From Mya arenaria (Eukaryota; Mollusca; Bivalvia; Myida; Myidae), in the NCBI RefSeq assembly GCF_026914265.1, contig NC_069126.1:77565232-77629231 (forward strand): DNA of 64,000 nucleotides, in the 5' to 3' direction. Below, piece by piece: positions 47,780 to 60,700 of the stretch (its first letter is position 1; the number at the start of each line of letters is the position of its first letter). The notes under the pieces are model-generated. The model was not told where the DNA came from, ran no database searches, and worked only from the letters and a program-made list of their open reading frames with translations. The position numbers and the translations under genes are program-made.

Positions 47780-50700
47780 CAGTTGAAACTCGTTACCTCG
47801 ACTTTGTCGGGACCTAGAGAAAAGGGTCGAGATAACGAATATTTGACACAAACGAATTACAAAAAATATCACCAATCCTAACACATTTGAGTTTGGTTTA
47901 TGTCCGACATCTGACTTCTTTAAGTAAACGGTCTTGTTACCGGCGTGGAAACAGCAAACGTATTATTGAACAAATAAAGTGAAAACAATTTTATTTATTA
48001 TTTGTGTCAAATTTATTTAATTCACGTTTATGGATTACACAAAACAGATGTAAAACAACAATTTCATACACTTTTATATTGTAAGAAAACAGTACAGCAC
48101 ATATGACAACAACTTAAAATAGTGCATTCGTTAAAAATGTTAATTGTTTTGTATATATGCAGTATAGAGAAATTTCTTCGTCACCTAACTTTCAATGTTG
48201 TCGAATTGTCAGATGATGCTCGGCGTCCTTGCGCGGTTCAATGAATAGCTTGCGCAATAAATGGCTCTTTAATAAAAAAGAAACAACTTAAATTATTCCC
48301 ATTTACCAATAAACCACCAATTACACGGCCTCTAAACGCCAGCTCCACCACTTTACGGTGGTGCAAAGAAAAAGAGCTGTCGACACTTCCGTGATGGAGC
48401 TGTGCCCTATGTTTACATGAACAAACGTGAGTATGCTTTATATTTTATGAATTGCTACTGAATAAGGAATAAGTGAAAAGGACTTTTATTCTATGTCAAA
48501 ATTAAATAATAAATACGAGTTTGACATCCTCTAACATATTATTCACGACTAGCATATTGGGCGTCCAAACAACCGCCCAATAATGAATAAACGTGTAACA
48601 GTGAAACCAAAATATACTAGAACAAATGCATAAACATGTATATATATTCGTGGGCATGTAGTATAAAATCATACACAATATAAAATCATACACAATCAAT
48701 TTAGAAATAGGTTAATTGCACTACAAATATACACCATAAAAACATTATTAAATAACATATACACAGATTGTTTGAAAACATGTATGGATGTGGATTGGGA
48801 GGTGGAGCACGTATCTCTAAAGATTTTTTCTAGAATGGCTGAAGCGGGAGGCTAGCGATAGGCCGATACAAACCACGTGACCACTGGTCACGGCTATGAT
48901 CGCTGATAAGCCACGCACACACTACCTGACCACTGGTCACGGCGTGGAACGCTGAAAAGCCACGCTTAAGATGTAAACGGTTCAACCCGCAGAATAAGCT
49001 AGAGGTGGTTCAGTTCAACCCGCAGATCCATAAAATATTTTATGTCGGCATAAAATTATATTTATTTGATAATTTCATTTAACGAGCATATTTCGAAAAT
49101 CGGAGAATGCGGTACCGTGTAAGAACGCTTCTACTGCAGGCTGGTTACTATTTCGTTTCAATATTGTGCAAACTGTGGTGCCAAATGTTTTTCTCCCGAA
49201 TCGGACTTGTGCATATTTTGAGATCTGATTGCGTAGCAAGTATACTTCGGTGCTTACACATCCCGTAAAAATATTCTGACGCATGTAAATATAACTGTTA
49301 TGTATAGATCCTATGTCGGAACACAAGAAAACCAATAAGCACTTCTTAAAAATGAAATATGCACATATTTATTAAAGCGGTGGAATTGTTGCCCTAGTGG
49401 TGGCGCTGTCGAGTAGTAGTGGCGCTATCGAGTATGCTTTGCGCTTGAAGTAATATAAAAGCCTTTGGAATGAATACAAAAGTTGCCATGTTTATCATTC
49501 ATTGTTATGCCGGTTATGCATACAACTTGCGGAAACAAAACTACGCAAACTACCTTAACCTTACTAAAAACTATTTCGAAAACATAAGGCTAGGTGCTGT
49601 TAATTGTACCATAGAACTATAAGTTTCTTTCCTCCGAATTCCCCACGCATCTCAAACCACCAACAACTACGGCACACTAACCACCTCGCAGACTCTATCG
49701 TATGTAAAGTATGATCCCTACCATTACCTCCACACTTTGAAATGAAGTATCGGAAAGTAGTATTTGAGACTTCTTCGTAGCCACCACCCCCTCTCTGACT
49801 CCCCCACCACCCTCCAACCAACCTCAACCACGACATACAACCCACTTAAACACAATACAGTTTTAAACCATACTGCATACTCTTTTGTATGTACTTAGAA
49901 ATATGAATGGGGTTTCCTGGTTTTAATCACTCCCTGCCCCACCCCAACTACTTCGACTCCCCCACCCCTCTCCAACCACCAAGAAATACAGCATACAACC
50001 CACTAAAACTCAATGCAGTTTTGAAGCCCCGGCGTACGAACCTCCTCGCAGACTCTTCTTTTGTATGAACTTATGTAAATGAAAGGGGGTCCCGGGTTTT
50101 AGTCACCACGACCCCACCCCACCCCTCCTCCGACTTCTCCACCCCTCTCCAACCTCCAACAATTACGGCATACATTAGAACACAATAAAGTATTAAATCC
50201 GGGCGTATAAAAGAAAACGATATATACCTACGAAAATGAAAGGGGATTTCGGTTTTTACGAGGAATTCGGGATTTCGGTAATTCCACCAACCGCAACGTA
50301 TGTATTATTATATTTGCATGCGTCAGAATGTTCTTACGGGGTGTGTAAGCGCCGAAATGTATTTGCTACTTGATCTCAAAATATGCACACGTCCGATTCG
50401 GGAGAAACTCTTGGCACCACAGTTTGCACAATATTGAAACAAAATAGTAACCAACCTGCAGCAGAAGTGTTCTAACACGATACCACATTCTCCGATTTTC
50501 GAAATATGCCCGTTAAATGAAATTATCAAATAAAATATAAACCATACTCACGTTTGTTCAAGTAAACATAGGGCACAGCTCCACCACGGAAGTGTCGACA
50601 GCTCTTTTTCTTTGCACCACCGTAAAATGGTGGAGCTGGCGTTTAGAGGCCATGAATTAATACAGTTTGTTATTTTGACACGCACGATAATTTAGCGACA

Positions 50701-50956
50701 TGCCGCAAACGGTCATAAATATTTTCGCACGTACAACTCGATGTTCAGTTCGGCATAAGAAACAAGGATAATGTGTGAAATTCGACCACAGGGACTGAAT
50801 TATGAGGTCGACATAGCGAAAAAGTCGAGATAGAAAAATCGACACAAGCAGTTTTATTTCATATAGAATAAGAAGGAATAAATTCGGGACCGGAGAAAAA
50901 AGTCGACACAACCGTAAAGTCGAGATATCCGACGTCGACATAGCGAGTTTGGACTG
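47780..50956. mobile_element. pogo/mariner-like MITE, copy B, split by a nested element
   Basis: Same family as 20870-21764: left end CAGTTGAAACTCGTTACCTC, right end (inward) CAGTCCAAACTCGCTATGTC, TA on both sides (47778-47779, 50957-50958). Its own sequence is 47780-48323 and 50660-50956, about 840 bp. Between these lies a 2.3-kb insertion of another transposon. Confidence 0.85.
48324..50654. mobile_element. Transib-like non-autonomous element, nested
   Basis: Inverted ends of about 105 bp start CACGGCCTCTAAACGCCAGC on the left and CATGGCCTCTAAACGCCAGC on the right (read inward). They are flanked by the 5-bp direct repeat AATTA (48319-48323, 50655-50659). Inner parts are also inverted: 49067-49290 pairs with 50290-50530. 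The left arm holds an extra 600 bp (about 48452-49050) missing on the right. A CAC-starting end with a 5-bp duplication fits Transib, the superfamily related to RAG. No transposase is visible, so this is an inference from the ends. Confidence 0.7.
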
Positions 50957-50959
50957 TAT

Positions 50960-51625
50960 AACAATTCAACGAATTTATTTTAATGCGGTTTAATCAGTGT
51001 TCTACTGAACTACTAGACAGCTCATTTCCATGTAGCTGACACACATTGAAAGGTAGGCTTTCATGATTTACATTTATAGTACTTGAATAGGGTATAGCTA
51101 CCTGCTTATCAGTATACATTGTATATACACTCCCCAGATAACTTCCACCTTTGATTCAGCGAAAAAACACGCATTTTTTTAAAACCAGTCTGTGGATTAC
51201 TTCATCTGAACGTAAGTTGAGACACCCTTTAAATTTTAAACATTATAATTATATTTCAGATCGAAAACGTCTATATTTTTAGAATATTATTTTTTTATCG
51301 GCGCGGTTCTGAAACAAAACATCAATCACTTTCATATATTTGATGTTAGCATAGTAATTTAGATAGTAATTTAGATATGCATTTAATTTACTAGTTGTAG
51401 GAGTAGTTCTTCTTGTGTCAGGATTCCCGACGTTTCGGACAGTGCCAAGCATGATCAACCACCCATTCATAAACTGTTATATGTAGTAAAAAAAATAATT
51501 ATTGTACCTTATCTGCATTCAAGTCAAGAGAGCGATCTGTATAAGACTACCATGGGTCTATTGAGTTCCTATACCGTTCCCATTCCAATGGCTTTGTCGA
51601 CAGTTCATTGTAGCTCGCCTGTACC
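50960..51625. other. Upstream region of CHT copy 2
   Basis: No element recognised. A possible 5' UTR acceptor (TTCATTGTAG, 51604-51613) lies just before the start codon. Confidence 0.3.
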
Positions 51626-51797
51626 ATGGAAGTGAATGTGGCAGCCTTGGTAGTGCTCATATGTTTCTATTTGGTGATCCTCGTGGTTGGTGTCCTTGCC
51701 GCACGGTGGAAGGGACACACTGGTCAACCAAGTCTAGAATCATCGATTGTGGCTGATAGGAACATTCCAACATCGGTTGGCATCTTTACCATGACTG
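51626..51797 (+). CDS. SLC5A7: CHT copy 2, exon 1
   Basis: Residues 1-58, starting [20 protein letters not shown]; start context ACCATGG. Donor ACTG|GTAAGT. Confidence 0.94.
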
Positions 51798-54700
51798 GTA
51801 AGTGACGGTTCTTCATTTAGCAATTCAGTATTAACACATTTTTATAAAATCTAAACATACAATGAATAAATCTTATCACAATCTTATCATAATGGACCAT
51901 TTACAGATACAAACGAAATATACTTCTGTTTACAAGCGTACCCGTCAATAAGGTTTTGTTAAACCAAACACGATCACAATGTCATTTGGCACTGAGGGCA
52001 CGGTACTGAGCAGACGGTCAATTTGAAAGCGTACAACGTATTCGCTTCTTGAATATTTGACTATTTGGTTTTCCCTGTAGTTTTATGTTCATTATTGTTA
52101 AGCAAAGCACAATCGCAATGACATTTTGGCAACCAAAAGATGGTAAAATTTCACCGCCGCCACTGCTGTAGTGGCTTCGAACAATCAGTTTTGGCGCTTC
52201 AAAGAGTTTCGTTTGTCATGACGTCGTGGTTGTTGCGAACGTTATTTAGAGCTACGTTTTAACTGGTCGGTTGAAGTGAAACAAATGCAAAGTGTGCATG
52301 TACGGATGTTTTGCGGGGGTATGAGCCCGCCTCTTCAGTAGTTAGTTCCTGGCGATACCTCGACGTATATGCCAATTGTTGATGACCAGTAGTTAGTTCC
52401 TGGCGATACCTCGACGTATATGCCAATTGTTGATGACTGCAGAAGGTTTCTATGGTGTGCAAAATCGAATAGCATGTTAGAGATGTTGCAATTGATTTGT
52501 AATTCACTTGATTGATTAGGGAGGAGTTAGGATCACTATCATTCAATCATGCTTAAAAAAATGAAATGGTTTTATGTTCACTTGCAAACAGTTGTATCAA
52601 GCGATTCCGTTGCAGCCACTATAGTGGGAGGCGGCTATGTGAACGGTACAGCAGAGTCGGTAGCCACGGGCGGTCTGTTGTGGACCCTAGTACCTTTTGG
52701 AATCTTCCTCGGTCTAATTACAGGTGACCAATCAACACATTTGTTATCTAGAATTATGATCACATATTTTTTTCATTTATGTTGTATACACTTTAAAACG
52801 GCATGTGTATGTTAATGATTTTAGCCACACCGATCCAAGTAAAATCAGCACTATATCTAAGAAACCGGTATCTTTGCTTAACCATGGACTGTATCTCAAG
52901 AAAATACAAAATGAAGTTTGTGTCGCATCCTTGTTTGGTGATAAAACCATGTCTTTGGTACAATCCAGTCATAAGACCAAACAAAGTCTGGGAAAAATAC
53001 ACAGCAATACAACAACAAAAGAACCTACCAGTAAAAGAGTCCACTGTCGTTTTCTCTCCTATGTCCAGGCGGTCTGGTTTATGCAGGACCAATGCGAGAG
53101 CGGAACTACATGACCATGTTGGACCCCTTTTACGAGCGGTTTGGCAGTGTGGTGGTGTTTCTGGTCTACCTAGCTTCTCTTGTCGGTGACCTGTTCTGGA
53201 CGGCATCCATTCTCATCGCACTTGGTATGTAAGCGTTTCATAGAAATTAGAGGTTTGTGCTAATGTTTGAATTGGTACAAACGTAAAATTATTATACAGA
53301 AGTGTTTTGTCGTACTAAGATTTACACATGGGGCACATTCTCCTGGTCTCTTAAAAGTTAAAATGCATCCTCGGCACCCCAGCGTATCATAACCTACATA
53401 TAATCATATAGATAATGATACGCTGTAATGCCGAGGATTTTAAAAGGCCTATCTCAGTAAACGTACTTCAGCCTTCACAAAAGGCAAAGCGCTAAAAGCG
53501 TTGAAATGAAGGCGTTCGGTCTGTTACGTTTTGTGAGAATCACTACCCAGCGAATCCCAGGGGTGTATGGGGGCGCCCTATCCCCTTAAATATAAAGTTT
53601 AATTTTCAATATAAGAGAAAAAAGTAATCAAATTCGCCCAAAATGATTAATTTCGGACCCAAATCTTTCTCTGGCAACACTCTTAATATCTGAAGGAAGG
53701 GTGCCAGTCAAAAGGCTGCGCCCCTAAGTTACGCCCCCTCTCAACTCAAATCATGGATCCGTCCCTGAGTATAGTTATGTTATTGTAAAGCAAATTAACA
53801 TAAACATCTTAAGAAGGTGTATGCATGCACATGAATTCCTTCGCAAAAACTTTTATGTTTAAATGTAGTTATGGCTTCCATAACTTTAATGTTGATATTT
53901 ATTTTTTTGGTGTTTACAACACATTTAACATTAACACGTCCAAAAAGGTAATATATAACGTGTTCGCTGAAGTTCTTTAGCTAGTTTAAATGCTGAAACG
54001 TAATTTAATCATGCAAAACCACGAAGTATAAGTACGTTGAAAAGGTATGGAGTAATACGACATTTCAATTGCATATGAAACCTTATCTTGAACATTCACA
54101 AACAATGCACTAACATTTAGGCATTTTTAGTAAAATCTACTATACACTGCATTATATGTTCGACGACATGACTGAGTCGTAATAAATTTATTACCAGGGT
54201 ATGCCCACTAAACCGAAAGATGTACATTAGTTGTTTAAAAATTTGCAACTTGCGCAAGACTCTGGGCTGAATTGACTGAGAGAAACTGAGAAATCGTTGC
54301 ACACTTTCCGTTTCATTCGGCATAAAATAAAAACCTCACCGAAGTGAAATATTTCCGATATATATGCTTGTATTTTAATGATGCAATCATTGGCAATTTT
54401 TGGACTGGGGCACTTGTGGCCTAGTTCATAGCCATAAACGCGATACCTGCATTCTCAATCCGCATCTGGGGGTTCACTGACGTAATGTATTCATACGCTG
54501 TATTTTGATTGGATTGCGGTTAGCGAATTTGAATAATCAAAGTAGTACCAGAACTGATAACAATGAAAACATCCAATAAAAATAGTTCTCCTAACAATTC
54601 AAGCTTACTGTATGTTCTTTTAATGAAGCACAAGAAATTCATACGTAGCGAGTGAGTTAATCGGGTTAACTACATGAATGTTCTTGCATACGGTCAGATT

Positions 54701-57700
54701 ATATGCAATAAGAATATGAACATATTGGAAAATTATGCATCGAAATTTTTCCGTTCAATGCTCTGTATTGATAGACTGGTACCCACTTTCTCTTTTATCC
54801 GAAATGAAACCAGTATCAGCTAACCGCGGTGCCCGTCGCGCATTCGAAATGTCTTGTGAATTCATACGTAAAGCGAATAAAGCGTGCGGTCTAAGTAGAA
54901 AACAACCAGGAAAGTTGGTTTAAAAAAGTATTGTTATCCTTTGTATAGAATGTTGGTATTCCGAAGTCGGTCCCTGTTCTTTTTTTCGACATAATTTGCA
55001 TGTTTCCGTGATATTTTCTTTTCGATACAAAGTTTTTTTTAACTAATCATCGCATGGCACTTAGCACTTTTTTTAAATACAATAGATTTTTGGTATTTAT
55101 TGTTCAAATACTATTAATGTTAACTAAAAACCATATGCCGCGTACCTGTATAACTTTATATTTTTTAGGAAAAGTAAATCAGGGTACCAGTCTACTTATT
55201 GACCTCAAAATGTACTCTGATCAGAGCGTCCGAATGATTCAGACATGTATGTTATCACTACTTCCAGATGCTGATGATGTGAATTTTATAGTATTTTATT
55301 GAGGAAATATAGCCGACATTGAATGATTACCACCATCAAACGGATTTATTTTCATCTTACCGTGGGTAGCATTTTTAATTTGACACGTAAATTTTCAAGC
55401 AATATAAGTTCATTTGAAAAAATCATGTGATTTCAATTTTGCAAAATGGAGATAAAAAAATATCAAATATGCGCATACTTATATATGAAGTTTCATTCTA
55501 AATGAAGCCAAATGTATTAATATGTGCACAGCATCTGTGAATAAGATGATTGTTTACCTATGTGCATAGAAAAGTCTAGGAGCCACTCTCAGTGTAAGTA
55601 CATAATTACTTTATACATTTTGTTCAATGATATGGTGATAAGCCATCGCCATTGATAAAACAATCTTGCATGCTCAATTTGGATTTCCTCTCTTATAATG
55701 CACCAGTCAATTGTTACCACGGCCCCCTCGGGGATATACCGGGGAAAAGGGCTGTGTTTTTACCTTTCAGGTGTCCTCGTAGCTATTATATAAAAGAACT
55801 TCAGCGAACACATTATACATTACCTTCTTGGACGTGTTGTAAACATCAAAAAAATAAATATCAACATTAAAGTTATGGAAGCCAGAACTAGTGTAAAGAT
55901 TGGTATAAACTATCAAACGGTCTAACTACAGGTACCAGTTTAAGCGTCATCATCAACATTGAGCTGACCGTTGCCATAGTTACGTCTGCTGGTGTCACGG
56001 TCGCGTACACGATGGTGGGTCAGATGATCAGTGTGGCGTACACAGATGTCGTGCAACTGTTCTTCATCATGTTCGGATTGGTTTGTATAAACTAACGATT
56101 GAATTATAATGTAAAAAATGAACACAGACAATTGTGACAGTCCCAGTGATCAGTGATATCTACGATGTTATTTTGACTCGTTTTTGAGATGTTTTGGTTA
56201 AAGATTTTATAATAAAGCGAAACTGTTCTAAGTGACATTAAACAAAGAGGCTGATATGACCTATTTACTTTCATCCCTCGATTTGCTTGAATAACACATG
56301 CAGTGAAAAAAAACCAATTAATAGATAAACAACGGTCACATGTTTTTCTAATATCAACATTATTCAGGCACTTAGCATCCCGTTTGTGCTGACAAACGAA
56401 CATGTTGGCAGTATTAAAGCCACAAGTGATGTTTGGGTGGGCGAGCTACCTTCATCAGCGGTTCTTCCGTGGATTGACCTCTTCATAGCTATGGTAATGA
56501 TACCTTTTGCTGTATTTCGTTTCGTTAACGTAATTTCATTTTGGATACAGATATTATTTCAGAGGTTTGGCATTATCACCTTACAATAATAAATGTAGTC
56601 TGCGATGTCCGAAAGGAATAATGGAAAACATCAAGTTCTTTGTCGTTGTTTCCAAATGGCATACACTAACGAACAATTTTGCCTTATTCGTTTTGTCATT
56701 TAGAATGACAACAACATGATGCGGTTATATGATATTATATTATTTTGTCATTTAAGACATTTGGAACTATCCCCTGGCAGTCGTACATGCAACGTGTGTT
56801 ATCCGTGAAGGGCAAGCGCCAGGCTCAAGTTCTCTCGGTCGTTGGTGGATGTCTTTCTCTCATCCTGGTTGTGCCGTCCATCATCATAGGAGCCGCCAGC
56901 ACTTCTGCCGGTAAAGACCATTGATATTTATTACTAGACAATTGCTTTCTATTATTGGAAAATTGATATCTATTATTGGACCATGCTATTTATTCTTGGA
57001 CTATTATTGCCATTTATTATTCGACAATTGCTATCTATTATTGGGCCATTGCTGTTTAATTGGAACATTGTTATTAACATTGGACCATTGCTGCCTATCA
57101 TCGACAAATACTATCTATTATTGAACCATTGCTATTTATTATTGGACCATTGCTGTTTATTATTGAACCATTGCTATTTATTATTGGACCATTGCTATTT
57201 ATTATTGAACCATTGCTGTTTATTATTGGACCATTGCTATTTATTATTGAACCATTGCTATTTATTATTGGACCATTGCTATTTATTATTGAACCATTGC
57301 TGTTTATTATTGGACCATTGCTATTTATTTGGACTAGTATTTATTATTGACAATTGCTGATTAGTATTGGGCTATTGCTATTTATTATTGACAATTGCTG
57401 TTTAGTATTGGACTATTGCTATTTATTTGGAACATTGTGATTAACATTGGACCATTGCTGGTTATCATCGACAAATACTATCTATTATTGAACCATTGCT
57501 ATTTATTATTGGACTATTATTGCTATTTATTATTCGAAAATTGCTGTTTAGTATTTGACTATTGCTATTTATTATAGGACCATTGCTTTCTATTATTGGA
57601 CCATTGCTATTTATTATTGGACTATTATTGGTATTTATTATTGGAGTATTGCTATTTATTTGGACCATTGCTATTTACATTAGACCATTGCTATTTACAT

Positions 57701-60700
57701 TAGACCATTGCTATTTACATTAGACCATTGCTATTTACATTAGACCATTGCTATTTATTTGGACCATTGCTGTTTATCATCGACAAATACTATCTATTAT
57801 TGGACCTTTGCTGTTTATTATTGAAACATTGCTATTTATTATTACTATTATTGAACCATTGTTGTTTGTGATTGAAACATTGTTGTTTATTATGGGACCA
57901 TTGCTTCTTATTATTGGACCATTGCTGTTTATTATTGGACCATTGCTGTTTATTATTGGACCATTGCTATTAATTCGGACCATTGCTACTTATTTTTGGA
58001 CCATTGCTGTTTATCATTGCACCGTTGCTATTTATTTGGACCATTGCTGTTTATCATTGCACTGTTGCTATTTATTTGGACCATTGCTATCATTGAGCCA
58101 TCTCAATCAAACCAATACTTTTGTTTCTATTCTTGTCTTTGCTGTTTAAAAGGTCTCTTTTCCAGAAAGGTGGCATAATGTGGATTATGAAACAGTACGT
58201 TCAGAAGAGCCTGAATGTAGCATTCAAAAAGCTTTTCTGTGCTTTTTTACAAATAGGTCATTGTGACGTTCATTTTGGCGTTAATCTCGAATTGTTGTTT
58301 ATTAGAATTCTTATGGAAGAACATTTATATTCAGACTGGAAAGCGACCAGCTTAGGCGTGTCCCCGTTGGACGCTGACAAGTCTAGCATGGTGCTTCCCT
58401 ATGTGTTGAACGAGTTTACCCCGAAAGCTGTCTCCATTCTAGGTAAGGAAGTGGAAGTCATGCCATAATACGTGTATGTGCAATGCTTCTCATTGTTTAA
58501 TACAACACTGGCCGATCTTAGTTTCCCTAATAATTACTGTTGGACTATATACATATGTATTGCATTAGTGTTAAACCCGTGAATGCTGTCCTGTATGATT
58601 CCAGAATGTTTTGTTGGAATTAACTTTGAATTGTACGTTATGCACGTTTGCCGCATTGTGACTTTGACGTGGTCATATGCTCCTGTGCCAAGACTCTGAG
58701 CTATTGGAGCTTATAATTCATTTGATAACAGTTGTTTTCAAGAAGGGTCAAACTCCGCCCATCCATTGAACGTTGAACACTATCAGACTGATATTGCATA
58801 GGTCAAACTCCACCCATCCATTGAACGCTGAACACTATCAGACTGCTATTGCATAGGTCAAACTCCGCCCATCCATTGAACGCTGAACACTATCAGACTG
58901 CTATTGCATAGGTCAAACTCCGCCCATCCATTGAACGTTGAACACTATCAGACTGCTATTGCATAGGGAAAAATTCCGCCCATCCATTGAACGCTGAACA
59001 CTATCAGACTGCTATTGCATAGGTCAAACTCCGCCCATCCATTGAACGCTGAACACTATCAGACTGCTATTGTATAGGTCAAACTCCGCCCATCCATTGA
59101 ACGCTGAACACTATCAGACTGCTATTGCATGGGTCAAACTCCGCCCATCCATTGAACGCTGAACACTATCAGACTGCTATTGCATGGGTCAAACTCCGCC
59201 CATCCATTGAACGCTGAACACTATCAGACTGCTATTGCATGGGTCAAACTCCGCCCATCCATTGAACGCTGAACACTATCAGACTGCTATTGTATGGGTC
59301 AAACTCCGCCCATCCATTGAACGCTGAACACTATCAGACTGCTATTGCATGGGTCAAACTCCGCCCATCCATTGAACGCTGAACACTATCAGACTGCTAT
59401 TGCATGGGTCAAACTCCGCCCATCCATTGAACGCTGAACACTATCAGACTGCTATTGCATGGGTCAAACTCCACCCATCCATTGAACGCTGAAAACTATC
59501 AGACTGCTATTGCATGGGTCAAACTCCGCCCATCCATTGAACGCTGAACACTATCAGACTGCTATTGCATGGGTCAAACTCCGCCCATCAATTGAACGTT
59601 GAACACTATCAGACTGCTATTGCATAGGTCAATCTCCGTCCATCCATTGAACGCTGTACACTATCAGACTGCTATTGTATAGGTCAAACTCCGCCCATCC
59701 ATTGAACGCTGAACACTATCAGACTGCTATTGTATAGGTCAAACTCCGCCCATCCATTGAACGCTGAACACTATCAGACTGCTATTGCATAGGTCAATCT
59801 CCGCCCATCAATTGAACGTTGAACACTATCAGACTGCTATTGCATAGGTCAATCCCCGTCCATCCATTAATCGTTGAACTCTATCAGTGTGCTATTGCAT
59901 AGGTCAATCCCCGTCCATCCATTGAACGCTAAACTCTATCAGTTTGCTATTGCATAGGTCAATCCCCGTCCATCCATTGAACGCTAAACTCTATCAGTTT
60001 GCAATTGCATAGGTCAATCCCCGTCCATCCATTGAACGCTAAACTCTATCAGTTTGCTATTGCATAGGTCAATCCCCGTCCATCCATTGAACGCTAAACT
60101 CTATCAGTTTGCTATTGCATAGGTCAATCCCCGTCCATCAATTACACGCTGAAAACTATCAGACTGCTATTGTATAGGTCAAACTCCGCCCATCCATTGA
60201 ACGTTGAACACTATCAGACTGCTATTGCATGGGTCAAACTCCGTCCATCCATTGAACGTTGAACACTATCAGACTGCTATTGCATGGGTCAAACTCCGCC
60301 CATCCATTGAACGCTGAACACTATCAGACCGCTATTGCATGGGTCAAACTCCGCACATCCATTGAACGCTGAACACTATCAGACTGCTATTGCATAGGTC
60401 AAACTCCGTCCATCTATTGAACGCTGAACACTTTCAGACTGCTATTGCATAGGTCAAACTCCGCCCATCCATTGAACTCCGAACACTATCAGACTGCTAT
60501 TGCATAGGTCAAACTCCGCCCATCCATTGAACGCTGAACACTATCAGACTGCTATTGCATAGGTCAAACTCCGCCCATCCATTGAACGCTGAACACTGTC
60601 AGACTGCTATTGTATGGGTCAAACTCCGCCCTTCCATTGAACGCTGAACACTATCAGACTGCTATTGCATAGGTCAAACTCCGCCCATCCATTGAACGCT

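Noticed and set aside
52793-53206. 137-codon minus-strand and overlapping + frames near CHT copy 2 exon 3
   Set aside because: Shadows of the real exon 3 in other frames, extending into intron sequence.
56983-58149. Frames reading [14 protein letters not shown], looking like membrane proteins
   Set aside because: A 21-bp AT-rich repeat translated in frame; the hydrophobic look comes from TTA/ATT codons.
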